A DNA stretch of 64,000 nt from an uncultured Gammaproteobacteria bacterium (GTDB lineage Bacteria; Pseudomonadota; Gammaproteobacteria; Steroidobacterales; Woeseiaceae), in the NCBI GenBank assembly GCA_937899415.1, contig CALBPI010000059.1, positions 62,001 through 126,000 of the forward strand, written 5' to 3'. Positions 39,529 through 48,712 of this stretch are shown here, piece by piece (within the stretch, counting starts at the first letter, position 1; the number at the start of each line of letters is the position of its first letter). Both the position numbers and the translations under genes were made by a program. Below the pieces are notes generated by a model. That model was not told where the DNA came from and searched no databases. It saw only the letters and a list, made by a program, of their open reading frames with translations.

Positions 39529-41745
39529 GTGCCGCAAACCGCACAAAAACAAAGAGATACCGATTTGAGGCGTGTCGCGGTGGCCGTCGATGTGCCGCTC
39601 AGAAGGCTGTTTGAATACCGAGTACCGGACGCATTTCCGCTGCCGGAATCGGGTTCACGCGTGCAGGTTCCCTTCGGTCGGCGCACGCTCACGGGGCTGG
39701 TCTGGTCACACCCGGCCGCAGACACCGATGCACCCGCCAGACTGCGCGATGTCATCGCGGTGCTCGACAGCGCGCCGTTGTTTTCGCGCGACGACCTGGC
39801 GCTCATTCAGTTCGCCGCGGACTACTACCACCATCCGCAGGGTGAGGTGGTCGCCGCGGCGCTGGCGCCCGGCATGCGAGCCGGCGGCGACGCGCGCGCC
39901 GCTCAGCCCTATTGGTCGCTCACGGACGCGGGCCGCGAAGTCGATCGCGATGCGCTCGCGCGGCGCGCGAAGAAACAGGTGGCGCTTATCGACGCGCTGG
40001 CCGAGCGCGGCGCGCTCGATGCGGCGGCCCTCAATGCGGCGCTCAAGGACTGGCGTCGCGTGGCAGGCACCCTCGTCGAACGCGGCTGGATCAACGTCGA
40101 GGAACGAGACACGGATGGCCACTGGCCCGAACCGTTCGACGCCACCCCGGGCCCCGAACTCGGCGATGCGCAACGCGAGGCGCTGGCCAACATCACGGCA
40201 CAGCGCGGCTTTGGGGTCACCCTCATCGATGGCGTCACGGGCAGCGGCAAGACCGAGGTTTACCTTCACGCGATCCGCGAGTGCCTCGCGCGCGGACAAC
40301 AGGCGCTCGTGCTCGTGCCCGAGATCGGCCTCACGCCGCAGCTGGCGCGGCGCTTCGAGCGCCGACTGGGTCGCCATGTGGCGCTGCTACACAGCGAGCT
40401 CAGCGACGGCGAACGCACCCGCAACTGGCTCGCCGCACGCAGCGGCGCAGCCGACGTTGTCCTGGGCACACGCTCGGCTGTGTTCGCACCGCTGATGCGC
40501 CCGGGCCTTATCATCGTCGACGAGGAGCACGACGCCTCACTCAAGCAGCACGAGGGCTTCCGCTACCACGCGCGCGATCTCGCCGTCTGGCGCGCGCGCC
40601 GTCTCGACGTGCCGGCCGTATTGGGCAGTGCAACGCCCTCGCTCGAATCGCTCGATAACGCGCGCGCGGGCCGTTACCACCGGGCGGTCATGGCCGATCG
40701 TGCGGGCGGTGCGCAGGCGCCCGCAATTCGCGTGGTCGACCTGAACCGCCACGTGGTCGATGACGGCTTGAGTCATCCCGCGCGCACCGCCGTCGCGGCA
40801 CACCTCGATGCCGGCCAGCAGGTCCTCGTCTACATCAACCGCCGCGGCTTCGCGCCGACGCTGATCTGCACGGGCTGCGGCAAGATGGCCGAGTGCAATT
40901 ACTGCGATGCCCGTGTCACGCTGCACCTGGGCCGCAACATCATGCAATGTCACCACTGCGGCGCCGTCCAGGCGGTACCCAAGGTGTGCGATGCCTGTGG
41001 CGAACCCTACCGTGCGCTGGGCGAAGGTACGGAGCGTGTCGAGCAGGCTCTGGCGACTGCCTTCCCGGGCGTGGGGATCGCGCGCATAGACAGTGACACG
41101 ACCCAGGCCAAGGGCAGCCGCGACGCGCTGCTCGAATCGGCGCGCCGCGGTGACGCCCGGCTGCTCGTTGGCACCCAGATGCTCGCCAAGGGGCACCACC
41201 TGCCCGACCTCACGCTCGTCGTCATCGTCAATGCGGACCAGGGGTTTTTCGCGAGCGACTTCCGTGCCGCGGAGCGCCTCGCGCAGTCCGTGTTGCAGGT
41301 CGCCGGTCGCGCGGGTCGCGCCGAGGTGCCCGGCGAAGTCCTCATCCAGAGCCATTTCCCCCAGCATCCGCTGCTCACAACACTCGTCAATGCGGGCTAC
41401 GGCGCGTTTGCAGACGCCGCGCTCGAGGAGCGCTCGCAGGCCGGCTGGCCACCCTACAGCCACCTGGCCGTGGTGCATGCCGCGGCCCGCGAACCCGCGA
41501 CGGCGCAGGCGTTCCTGGAGCGGCTGAAGCCTGCGGCACAGGCGCCCGGCGTTACCGTGTTGGGACCAGCCCCGGCCAACATGCAGCGTCGCGCGGGGCT
41601 ACACCGCTTCCAGCTGCTGCTGCAGTCGCCTGAGCGCGGCCCGCTGCACGGACTCTTGCACCGCCTCGCACCCGTACTAGAAGCGGCGAAGACGCCCAAA
41701 GGTCTGCGCTGGTCGATCGATGTCGACCCGCAGGCCGAGCTTTGA
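39529..41745 (+). CDS. priA: Primosomal protein N' (replication restart helicase)
   Basis: The 738-residue protein is a 3'-5' helicase that reloads the replisome at stalled forks. It has the N-terminal DNA-binding domain (VDVPLRRLFEYRVP), Walker A with Lys241 (GVTGSGKTEVYL) and the Walker B IIVDEEHDASLKQ. The zinc-binding insertion with its eight cysteines runs from about 450 to 492 (CTGCGKMAECNYC to CDACGEPY), and the helicase motif VAGRAGRAEVPGEV is present. Two starts are possible. The GTG at 39529 lies against a DnaA box. The TTG at 39565 has an AGAG ribosome-binding site eight bases upstream and begins directly before the conserved N-terminal strand, so the first 12 residues may not be made. 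Confidence 0.96.
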   Translation: MPQTAQKQRDTDLRRVAVAVDVPLRRLFEYRVPDAFPLPESGSRVQVPFGRRTLTGLVWSHPAADTDAPARLRDVIAVLDSAPLFSRDDLALIQFAADYYHHPQGEVVAAALAPGMRAGGDARAAQPYWSLTDAGREVDRDALARRAKKQVALIDALAERGALDAAALNAALKDWRRVAGTLVERGWINVEERDTDGHWPEPFDATPGPELGDAQREALANITAQRGFGVTLIDGVTGSGKTEVYLHAIRECLARGQQALVLVPEIGLTPQLARRFERRLGRHVALLHSELSDGERTRNWLAARSGAADVVLGTRSAVFAPLMRPGLIIVDEEHDASLKQHEGFRYHARDLAVWRARRLDVPAVLGSATPSLESLDNARAGRYHRAVMADRAGGAQAPAIRVVDLNRHVVDDGLSHPARTAVAAHLDAGQQVLVYINRRGFAPTLICTGCGKMAECNYCDARVTLHLGRNIMQCHHCGAVQAVPKVCDACGEPYRALGEGTERVEQALATAFPGVGIARIDSDTTQAKGSRDALLESARRGDARLLVGTQMLAKGHHLPDLTLVVIVNADQGFFASDFRAAERLAQSVLQVAGRAGRAEVPGEVLIQSHFPQHPLLTTLVNAGYGAFADAALEERSQAGWPPYSHLAVVHAAAREPATAQAFLERLKPAAQAPGVTVLGPAPANMQRRAGLHRFQLLLQSPERGPLHGLLHRLAPVLEAAKTPKGLRWSIDVDPQAEL

Positions 41746-41750
41746 GCGCG

Positions 41751-41779
41751 CTGACCGCGCGCGTCGCACAGGTTAGAAT
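41751..41779 (+). promoter_or_regulatory. argS: Probable argS promoter
   Basis: CTGACC (41751-41756, four of six matches) and TAGAAT (41774-41779, five of six matches) are separated by exactly 17 bases. The transcript would start near 41786 and leave a leader of about 29 bases before the TTG start of argS. Confidence 0.5.
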
Positions 41780-41814
41780 CCCGCGCCTGCCTCTGACACC
41801 CGCCGGTATCCCCG

Positions 41815-43557
41815 TTGAAAGACCAGATTGTTGAACTGCTCGAACGCGCGCTCGACGCGCTCGAAGGCGTTGAAGATCGCGCTGCATTGCCCGCGCCCGA
41901 GATTGAGCGCACGCGCGATGCCGCGCACGGCGACTACGCGAGCAACATCGCGATGCAGCTCGCGCGCCCGCTGCGTCAATCGCCCCGGGACATTGCCGCG
42001 GCCATCGTCGCGGCGCTGCCCGAGAACGCGCTGATCGAGCGCACCGACATCGCCGGCCCGGGTTTCATCAACTTCTTTTTGAGCGATGCCTCGACAACGG
42101 CCGTTGTCGGCCGCGTGCTCGACGCAGGCGAGCGCTACGGCCATGCCGAGGCACCGACGGGCCGCAAGGTGCTCGTCGAATTCGTGTCAGCCAACCCGAC
42201 GGGCCCGCTGCACGTGGGCCATGGACGCCACGCCGCCTACGGCGCGAGCCTGGCCAACCTGCTGCGCGCCGCTGGCGATGACGTAACGGCCGAGTACTAC
42301 GTCAACGACGCGGGCCGGCAGATGGAGATCCTTGCCGCCAGCGTGCTCGTGCGTGCGCTGCAGGTTGATAACGGCGCACTGCCGCTGCCCTCGGCGGGCT
42401 ACCGCGGCGACTACATCCGCGACATCGCGACCGACTGGCGCAAAGACAACGCAGACACGTTGCCCGACCCGGGCGACCTGTTCGACGGCCTGCCCGAAGA
42501 CGGTCCCGATGCCGGCGACGCCTACATCGACGCCATGATCGCGCGCGCCGAAACACTCATGGGCGGGGCGTTCCTCGTACTCAAGCAGTTCTCGACGACG
42601 GCGATCCTCGACGATATTCGCGACGACCTGGGCGGCATGGGTGTGACGTTCGACCGCTTCTACTCAGAGGCCTCGCTCGCGACCGAGGGCCGTATTGATG
42701 ACGCGCTCAATGTACTGCGCGACAACGGCGTCGTCGACGACCGCGACGGCACACTCTGGTTTCGCGCCACGGACTTCGGTGACGAGAAGGACCGCGTCGT
42801 CGTTCGCGACAACGGCAAGAAGACCTACTTCGCCTCCGACATCGCCTACCACCTCGACAAGCGTCGGCGGGGGTTTGACCTGCTGCTCGATGTGCTGGGC
42901 GCCGATCACCACGGCTACGTGGCACGCATACGCGCAGGCCTCGAGGCCATGGGCGAGCCACCCGAATCACTCGAGGTTCGGCTCGTGCAGTTCGTATCAC
43001 TGTTCCGCGGTGGCGAGAAAGTCGCCATGGGCACGCGCTCGGGCAACTTTGTGTCGTTGCGCGAGCTGCGCGACGAGGTCGGTAACGACGCGGCGCGCTT
43101 GTTCTACATCATGCGCAGTAATGATCAGCACCTCGATTTCGATCTTGAGCTGGCGACGTCGACGTCCAACGAGAATCCCGTCTACTACATCCAGTACGCG
43201 CACGCGCGCATCGCAGGTGTGTTCAAGCAGCTTGCCGGGCAGGGGCTCACCTGGGACCCCGCCGCGGGACGTGGCGCGTTGGGCACGCTCGACAATGAGC
43301 ATGCCGCAGCACTCATGACTCGCCTGGACCGGTTTCCGGAAACCGTGCGCAATGCGGCAGAACGGCGCGCGCCCAACGTGATCGTCAACTACCTGCGGGA
43401 CCTCGCGACCGATTTGCACCGCTTCTATAACGAGTACAAGTTTCTCGTAGACGACACTGACTCACGCAACGCCCGCCTCACCCTGGCCGCGGCCACGGGC
43501 CAGGTGCTGCGCAATGGCTTGGCCATTCTCGGTGTCAGTGCACCGGAGCACATGTAG
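41815..43557 (+). CDS. argS: Arginyl-tRNA synthetase
   Basis: The 580-residue class I synthetase attaches arginine to its tRNA. Signatures are the N-terminal additional domain (LLERALDALE), the HIGH-type motif HVGH at residues 133-136 in ANPTGPLHVGHGRHAAYG, and the ArgRS-specific EYYVNDAGRQ near 161. The usual arginyl variant of the KMSKS loop (KVAMGTRSGNFVSLREL) also fits. The C-terminal anticodon-binding domain contains KYLRDL-like NYLRDLATDLHRFYNE. The start is TTG at 41815, preceded by a clear promoter. The SPOR-domain gene follows with no gap. Confidence 0.97.
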   Translation: MKDQIVELLERALDALEGVEDRAALPAPEIERTRDAAHGDYASNIAMQLARPLRQSPRDIAAAIVAALPENALIERTDIAGPGFINFFLSDASTTAVVGRVLDAGERYGHAEAPTGRKVLVEFVSANPTGPLHVGHGRHAAYGASLANLLRAAGDDVTAEYYVNDAGRQMEILAASVLVRALQVDNGALPLPSAGYRGDYIRDIATDWRKDNADTLPDPGDLFDGLPEDGPDAGDAYIDAMIARAETLMGGAFLVLKQFSTTAILDDIRDDLGGMGVTFDRFYSEASLATEGRIDDALNVLRDNGVVDDRDGTLWFRATDFGDEKDRVVVRDNGKKTYFASDIAYHLDKRRRGFDLLLDVLGADHHGYVARIRAGLEAMGEPPESLEVRLVQFVSLFRGGEKVAMGTRSGNFVSLRELRDEVGNDAARLFYIMRSNDQHLDFDLELATSTSNENPVYYIQYAHARIAGVFKQLAGQGLTWDPAAGRGALGTLDNEHAAALMTRLDRFPETVRNAAERRAPNVIVNYLRDLATDLHRFYNEYKFLVDDTDSRNARLTLAAATGQVLRNGLAILGVSAPEHM

Positions 43558-44148
43558 GTGGCCAAGCGGCGCAAACGGCGCAGCACGCGGCGCAAGAAGC
43601 AGGACAGCGGCAAGCTTGGCGCCATGCTGTTTGGTGTCTTCGTCGGCATCGCGATTGCGGCCACGGCCTTGTGGTTCCTGACGCCGGCCGGTGAACGGCC
43701 CGCGCTGCCCGTGGCCGAGCGCGAGGCGCCGCAAGCCGAACCCGAGGCCAAGGCGCCCGACAAGAAACCGCCCGAGCCCATCGAACCCAGCGGCAAGGGC
43801 TACGATTTCTACGACATGTTGCCCGAGCAGGAAGTGCTGATCGACGAGGGCGAAGCGACCGAGACGACCGGGACCGGCAGTTCGCCACGCGCGTCCCGCG
43901 ACGCGCTCGTGGAAGAAGGCCTGTACATGCTGCAGGCCGGTTCGTTTCGCAACGCCGACGGCGCCGAGCGCATCAAGGCGCAGCTGGCGCTGCAGGGCAT
44001 CGTGGCGCGCGTGCGGCCTGTCCCGAGCGACAGAGGCACGCTGCACCAGGTTCGTGTCGGGCCTGTGGATCGCGACACCGCGAATGACTACCTGCGCCGT
44101 GTGCGCAACGCCGGCATCGATGTAAGCGTATTCCGGGCGCGGCCCTAG
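43558..44148 (+). CDS. SPOR-domain cell-division protein (FtsN-like)
   Basis: The 196-residue product has a very basic N-terminus (KRRKRRSTRRKK), one membrane segment (about 20-43), a proline/glutamate-rich linker, and a C-terminal SPOR domain (about 118-196) of the form YMLQAGSFRNADGAERIKAQL. SPOR domains bind denuded peptidoglycan at the septum. Placement after argS is a familiar gammaproteobacterial arrangement, often annotated as FtsN or a SPOR protein. The GTG start comes immediately after the argS stop, so expression depends on argS transcription. Its stop codon shares CTAG with the convergent ACT-domain gene. Confidence 0.92.
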   Translation: MAKRRKRRSTRRKKQDSGKLGAMLFGVFVGIAIAATALWFLTPAGERPALPVAEREAPQAEPEAKAPDKKPPEPIEPSGKGYDFYDMLPEQEVLIDEGEATETTGTGSSPRASRDALVEEGLYMLQAGSFRNADGAERIKAQLALQGIVARVRPVPSDRGTLHQVRVGPVDRDTANDYLRRVRNAGIDVSVFRARP

Positions 44149-44522
44149 CCGCCCGCGCTCAAGGCCTCAAGCGCCTGCATCGCCCGCGCCACGTCAGCCG
44201 CGGGCACAAATACGTGATCATGGTGGGCGGCCGCGACAACGTTGGCCGAGACACCCGTGTCCGTCAGGGCGCGGCTGAATGCCGCCGTAAAGCCAACCGC
44301 CTCGAGGTCCGAGTGCACCCGCAGGGTGATGCGACGAAACCTGGGTGAGGCGTCGTCATCGCGCGCCGGTCGGATGAATGTCGTCGCCTCAGACTCACGA
44401 AACATCATGAGCGCATTCTCTGGCACGGCCGTGCCTTTCGCCGCCGTTTCAAAAACGTAGTCGACGGGGTCCGCGGCCGGCGACATGTTCGCCAGCAGCG
44501 TCGCAAGTTCGCGCTCGGGCAC
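44145..44522 (-). CDS. ACT-domain protein (DUF2241-like)
   Basis: The 125-residue protein has two short ACT-like halves. The second, from about residue 65 (ITLRVHSDLEAVGFTAAFSRAL to HDHVFVPAADVARAMQAL), is the typical beta-alpha-beta pattern that senses small ligands. Similar proteins of the COG3602 group are uncharacterised. The GTG at 44522 follows the ntrX stop by five bases, so it belongs to the ntrYX operon. The gene ends at a four-base CTAG shared with the SPOR gene. No amino-acid ligand can be inferred from the sequence. Confidence 0.82.
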   Translation of the reverse strand: MPERELATLLANMSPAADPVDYVFETAAKGTAVPENALMMFRESEATTFIRPARDDDASPRFRRITLRVHSDLEAVGFTAAFSRALTDTGVSANVVAAAHHDHVFVPAADVARAMQALEALSAGG

Positions 44523-44527
44523 CGCGC

Positions 44528-45889
44528 TCAGTCGTCGCCCGATTGCGCCTGGCGAAAGTCGACGCCCAGCGACCGCAGCTTGCGGTAGAGGTGCGTGCGC
44601 TCCATGCCGACGCGTTTCGAGAGTTTGCCAACCTTGCCGTCGCAGAGCATGAGCTGCTGTGTCAGGTAGGCGCGCTCGAATTGTTCGCGCGCCTCGCGCA
44701 GCGGCAGCGCCAGCAGATCCTGTTTCACGAGCGGCTCGGCGGGCGCGGCGGCTTCGGCCAACTCAGCCTCGATCTCCTCGAGCGAGACCTCTTCGTCGCC
44801 TCCCGCGAGCAGGCAACGCTGCACGAGGTTACGCAGGCCGCGCAGATTGTTGGGCCAGGGGTAGTTGCGGAGCCGGTTCTGCGAAGCAATGCCGAAACGC
44901 CGGAACGGCAGGTCCTCAGCATCGACGAGCACGTCGACGTAGTAGCGCAACAGGTCCGGCACGTCCTCGGCGTACTCGCGCAGCGCGGGCACCTTGAGAC
45001 CCAGCACATTGATGGTCGACACGAGGTCGCGGCGCAAGATGCCGTCGTTCACGAGACGCTCGTAGTCGGCGCGCACCGAGGCCACGACGCGTATCGACAA
45101 CGGCTGGTCGCGTGTGTCACCGAGACGCCGGAACGCGCCTTGCTGCAAGGAGCCCGCGAGCAGCTTCTGTGCCTCGGCGCCGAGATCGGCCAGTTCAGAG
45201 ACGAACAGCGTGCCGCCCGATGCTTGTTCGAGCAGACCGGCGCTGTCGCCTTCGCCGAACAGACGCGCAGGTGCCGCGTCGTCGCTGAGCAAGCCACCCG
45301 CAATAGCGACGAATGGCGCCGAGTCGCCGGGACCCCGAGCGTGTACGAATCGCGCCACGGCCTCACGGCCCGAGCCGGCCTCACCCGCAATAAGCAGGTT
45401 GGCGCTGTTTTGTGCGATCTGCGCCGCGCGCTCGCGCAGCTGGCGCGTCAGTGGGCTGCGACCCACGGGCTCGATGGCCGAGCGCAAGGTCGCGGCACCG
45501 TCTTGCCGCGGCCGGTGACGGGCGCCGGCGAGTGCCCCCTCAACAGAGCGCAGCAGCTTGGCGAGCGAAATCGGTTTTTCGATGAAGTCGATGGCGCCGA
45601 GTCGCGTCGCCTCAACGGCCGTGTCGACGGTGCCGTGGCCCGACATCATGACGACGGGACACAAGGAGCGACCCTCGGCGGACCACTCGCGCAACAGGCT
45701 GATACCGTCCGTATCGGGCATCCAGATATCGAGCAGCACGAGGTCGGGATCCACGGCGTCGCGTGCTTCTCTTGCCGCGGCCGCGTCCGCCGCCACGGTG
45801 ACGTCGTAGCCCTCTTCCGACAAGATTTCCTGGATCAGTGTGCGGATGTCGGACTCATCGTCGACGACCAAAATCCGGGGCGCTGTCAT
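44528..45889 (-). CDS. ntrX: NtrX-type response regulator with a degenerate AAA+ domain
   Basis: The 453-residue protein has a receiver domain with the phospho-acceptor Asp54 (LVLLDIWMPD), an AAA+-like domain (about 140-375) and a Fis-type helix-turn-helix (KVGKLSKRVGMERTHLYRKL) at the C-terminus. Its partner kinase precedes it with an ATGA overlap. The AAA+ region is odd. The Walker A reads GEAGSGRE (169-176) with Arg in place of the catalytic Lys. The GAFTGA loop is missing between residues 210 and 226. The Walker B LFLDE is LFVSE (228-232). The protein therefore should not hydrolyse ATP or remodel sigma-54 and probably regulates sigma-70 promoters directly. Confidence 0.92.
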   Translation of the reverse strand: MTAPRILVVDDESDIRTLIQEILSEEGYDVTVAADAAAAREARDAVDPDLVLLDIWMPDTDGISLLREWSAEGRSLCPVVMMSGHGTVDTAVEATRLGAIDFIEKPISLAKLLRSVEGALAGARHRPRQDGAATLRSAIEPVGRSPLTRQLRERAAQIAQNSANLLIAGEAGSGREAVARFVHARGPGDSAPFVAIAGGLLSDDAAPARLFGEGDSAGLLEQASGGTLFVSELADLGAEAQKLLAGSLQQGAFRRLGDTRDQPLSIRVVASVRADYERLVNDGILRRDLVSTINVLGLKVPALREYAEDVPDLLRYYVDVLVDAEDLPFRRFGIASQNRLRNYPWPNNLRGLRNLVQRCLLAGGDEEVSLEEIEAELAEAAAPAEPLVKQDLLALPLREAREQFERAYLTQQLMLCDGKVGKLSKRVGMERTHLYRKLRSLGVDFRQAQSGDD

Positions 45890-48117
45890 GCCCTCTCCCT
45901 CCGTGTTTCGAGTCGGCGGTGCTCGCGCGTGAGCATGAGTTCACGCGCGTGTTCATCGAGCGGCAGCGTGACGGTCACCCGCGCGCCCCCTTCGTTGCGG
46001 TTGCCCGCGTCTATCGTACCAGCATGTTCCTCGACGAGTTTTCGCACGATGGCGAGACCCAGTCCGGTGCCCTTGGGCTTCGAGGTTACGTAGGGATCAA
46101 ACACCTGTTCGAGCCGGCCCGCCTGAAAACCGGGCCCGTTGTCTTCGACCGTGATGCGAATGAAATCGGCGCCGAATCGCTCGTGCTGCGAGACCCCGAC
46201 GTCGATCTCACCCTCATCGCGATCGGCCAGGGCTTCGACGGCGTTGCGCAGCAGGTTGTGTAGCAGCTGACGCACGCGGCCGTTGTCGGCTTCGAGGATG
46301 GGGTCAGCGTCGGCGAGGTCCACGGTAATCGCGAGATGGTGCCCCTCCGCACGATAGAGCTCGACGACCTCGGTGACGAGTCGGTTGATGGGGAACTGGG
46401 TGATCTGCATGTCGGGCGCACGTGCGTAGTCCGAGAAGGCGTTGACCATCTCCTTCATCGCCTCGACCTGCGTGACGATGGTGTGTGTGGCGCGGTCGAG
46501 CACCTGCGCGTCTTCGGGCGGCAGGCTGTCGAGGTAACGCCGTCGCAGTCGCTCCGCCGAGAGCTGGATCGGCGTCAGCGGGTTCTTGATCTCGTGCGCG
46601 AGACGACGTGCCACTTCACCCCAGGCCGCGTCGCGTTGCGCCTCGAGCAAGGTGGTGATGTCGTCAAACACGATGACGTAGCCGGGTGCCTCGGGATCCT
46701 CGCCGGGCAACGAGGTGCAGGCGCAAGTCAACACGCGCCGACCCACCTCTTCGCGCAGCATGACCTGCTCACGCCACTCGGTCTGCCCTGCCGCAAAGTG
46801 GGCCTCCGCGACGTCCACAAGTTGCTCCAGAAGCGGCTGTCCAAGGGCAACATCCGCGAGCGACTCGCCTGTGCGCTCGTCGAGGTCGGCGCCCAGGATA
46901 TCGGCTGCCGCCGTGTTGGCCGTGCGGATGTCGCGCTCGGCCGTGAGCGCAATGACGCCCGTCGACAGGCGCGCGAGGATGGTCTCGAGGTTGCCGCGTT
47001 CGGCCTCCACCTGCGCGCGAATCTGCTGCGCCTCGTCACGCGCAGAGCGCAAGCGCCGCGTCATGTCATTAAATGAACTGACCAGGACCCCAATCTCATC
47101 CCGAGGTGGCGGCGCCAGCTCGGTTTCGAGGTCGCCGCGCGCGACCGCCACCGTACCCGCAACGAGCTGCTGGATGGGCGCGACAAGCCTGCGCGAGAAA
47201 AAGAACGCACCGTAAACCGCACCGAGTGCCGACACGAGCAGGACCACCGTCAGTGACAACGTGAACGTGCTCTTGAGCGGTCCGCGCAGCAGCACGAGCC
47301 GCTGGTAGTCGGTGTAGGACTGGTCGACGTTGGCCGCCATGCCCGCCAGGCGCTGTGTCACGGGGTAGACGACCTGCAGCATGCGCAGCGAGGGTGTGGC
47401 CGTGGTGTTGGCCAGGACCACCACCGTGCGCACCTCGAAGCGCTCGGCATCGATCGTATCGAGACTCACGTAGGGCCGCCCCGCACGAAGCTGCAGCATG
47501 ACCTCTTCAGTAGGCGCGATGGGCACCTCGTCCATGGCGCGCGACGAACTGAGCGCAAGGATGCGGCTGTTGGGCGCGAACACGACGACTTCGAGGGCAC
47601 CCGCATTGCGCCGCTCGTCGGCAAGACGCGGGAGCAGATCGGAATCATCGCCACGTGCCAGGCGCCGTGCCATGGCTTCCGTTCGAATCAGGCCGTTGCG
47701 CATTTGAATCTCGAGCGCGGCGCGCGACAGCTCGAGCGCATCACTCAGGCCTTCCTCAACCTGCACGCTGAACCAGCTGTCGATGCCCCGGTTCAGAAAC
47801 TGCAGCGAGAAGTAGTAGACGACAGACAGCGGTAACAGGGCGAGACCGACAAACGCGGCCACCATGCGGCCCTTGAGACGCGCGCCGGGCACGCCGCGCC
47901 GCAGATCGCGGATCAGGCGAATGATGTTGCCCATGAGCAGCACGAACAGGATCGCGATGCCCGCGCCATTGATCACAAGCGTGAGCTGCGACAGCCGCGC
48001 CAGCTCCTCGGAGTTGTTTGAGGTTTTGGCGAGCAGCACCAGCGCACTGAGCGCCAGCACGAGCCCGACCGCGGCCAGGCCCGTGTAGAAGAGATTTCTT
48101 AGCGGACGAGCGGCCAT
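45886..48117 (-). CDS. ntrY: NtrY-type sensor histidine kinase
   Basis: The 743-residue kinase has several N-terminal membrane segments (about residues 10-30, 45-65 and 88-108), a periplasmic region and another segment near 285-305. A HAMP domain, a PAS domain and the catalytic core follow, with His508 in LAHEIKNPLTPI, the N-box (LLRNAVEAL) and the glycine box (GTGLGLAIVRKLVEEH). The typical NtrY/NtrX pair responds to nitrogen or redox state. Transcription continues from the DUF4390 gene, which it overlaps by 19 bases, and into ntrX (ATGA). The kinase core looks intact, in contrast with NtrX. Confidence 0.94.
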   Translation of the reverse strand: MAARPLRNLFYTGLAAVGLVLALSALVLLAKTSNNSEELARLSQLTLVINGAGIAILFVLLMGNIIRLIRDLRRGVPGARLKGRMVAAFVGLALLPLSVVYYFSLQFLNRGIDSWFSVQVEEGLSDALELSRAALEIQMRNGLIRTEAMARRLARGDDSDLLPRLADERRNAGALEVVVFAPNSRILALSSSRAMDEVPIAPTEEVMLQLRAGRPYVSLDTIDAERFEVRTVVVLANTTATPSLRMLQVVYPVTQRLAGMAANVDQSYTDYQRLVLLRGPLKSTFTLSLTVVLLVSALGAVYGAFFFSRRLVAPIQQLVAGTVAVARGDLETELAPPPRDEIGVLVSSFNDMTRRLRSARDEAQQIRAQVEAERGNLETILARLSTGVIALTAERDIRTANTAAADILGADLDERTGESLADVALGQPLLEQLVDVAEAHFAAGQTEWREQVMLREEVGRRVLTCACTSLPGEDPEAPGYVIVFDDITTLLEAQRDAAWGEVARRLAHEIKNPLTPIQLSAERLRRRYLDSLPPEDAQVLDRATHTIVTQVEAMKEMVNAFSDYARAPDMQITQFPINRLVTEVVELYRAEGHHLAITVDLADADPILEADNGRVRQLLHNLLRNAVEALADRDEGEIDVGVSQHERFGADFIRITVEDNGPGFQAGRLEQVFDPYVTSKPKGTGLGLAIVRKLVEEHAGTIDAGNRNEGGARVTVTLPLDEHARELMLTREHRRLETRRERA

Positions 48118-48677
48118 GTGTACCAGTTGCTGGCGACGCGCCAGTCATCGCGCCAGAACAGCAGGTACTTCAATGACAGGGGATAGTCCGCGATGCTGAC
48201 CTGTGCACGCAGTCGCACGGTGTGGTCCGCGTCCTCGCGCAACAGCGAGGCATCAACCAGAGGCACGGCGTCGATGCGGCCCAGCGCGTTGAGCGCTGCG
48301 AAGATCGTCGCGAACGAGATTTGCTGGCCCGTGTTGATGTTGCGCAGCGTGTAGCGCTCGGTGACCGTGTTGTAGCGCAGCGTGTAGGTCAGGCTCACGG
48401 CAGCTTCGCGTGGATCGGGCAGAAACCGTCGGGTCCGATAGATTTCGAAGTCGAGCGCAATCTGCAGCGCGATACCGTTGGCCAGCGCCTCCTCGACGCG
48501 GCTCGAGAGCTGGTACTGCACGCGAACCGATGCCTGGTGCACACCGTCGACGAGCTGGCTCTCGGCCGAGCGAATCTCGACGCGACCGTCGGCCGCAGCG
48601 TTCGGGCTGAAGAGCACCAGGGCACACGCGAAAGCAGCCATGGCCGATGCGCGTTTAAGTGATCCCGTCAGTCCCAT
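48099..48677 (-). CDS. DUF4390 family exported protein
   Basis: The 192-residue protein has a signal peptide (about residues 1-29, NAAA-DG) and a beta-rich domain. Typical phrases are VRVQYQLSSRVEEALANGIALQIALDFEIYR near 52-82, RFLPDPREA and SYxLKYLLFWRDDWRVxSNWYxWPL at the end. DUF4390 genes are found between rsmB and ntrY in many Gammaproteobacteria, as here. Function is unknown; a periplasmic role next to an NtrY sensor is suggestive only. The stop overlaps ntrY by 19 bases, so the two are coupled. Confidence 0.92.
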   Translation of the reverse strand: MGLTGSLKRASAMAAFACALVLFSPNAAADGRVEIRSAESQLVDGVHQASVRVQYQLSSRVEEALANGIALQIALDFEIYRTRRFLPDPREAAVSLTYTLRYNTVTERYTLRNINTGQQISFATIFAALNALGRIDAVPLVDASLLREDADHTVRLRAQVSIADYPLSLKYLLFWRDDWRVASNWYTWPLVR

Positions 48678-48712
48678 GCCCTTGCCGTGTCATGCGCCCA
48701 ACGGGTGCAAGG

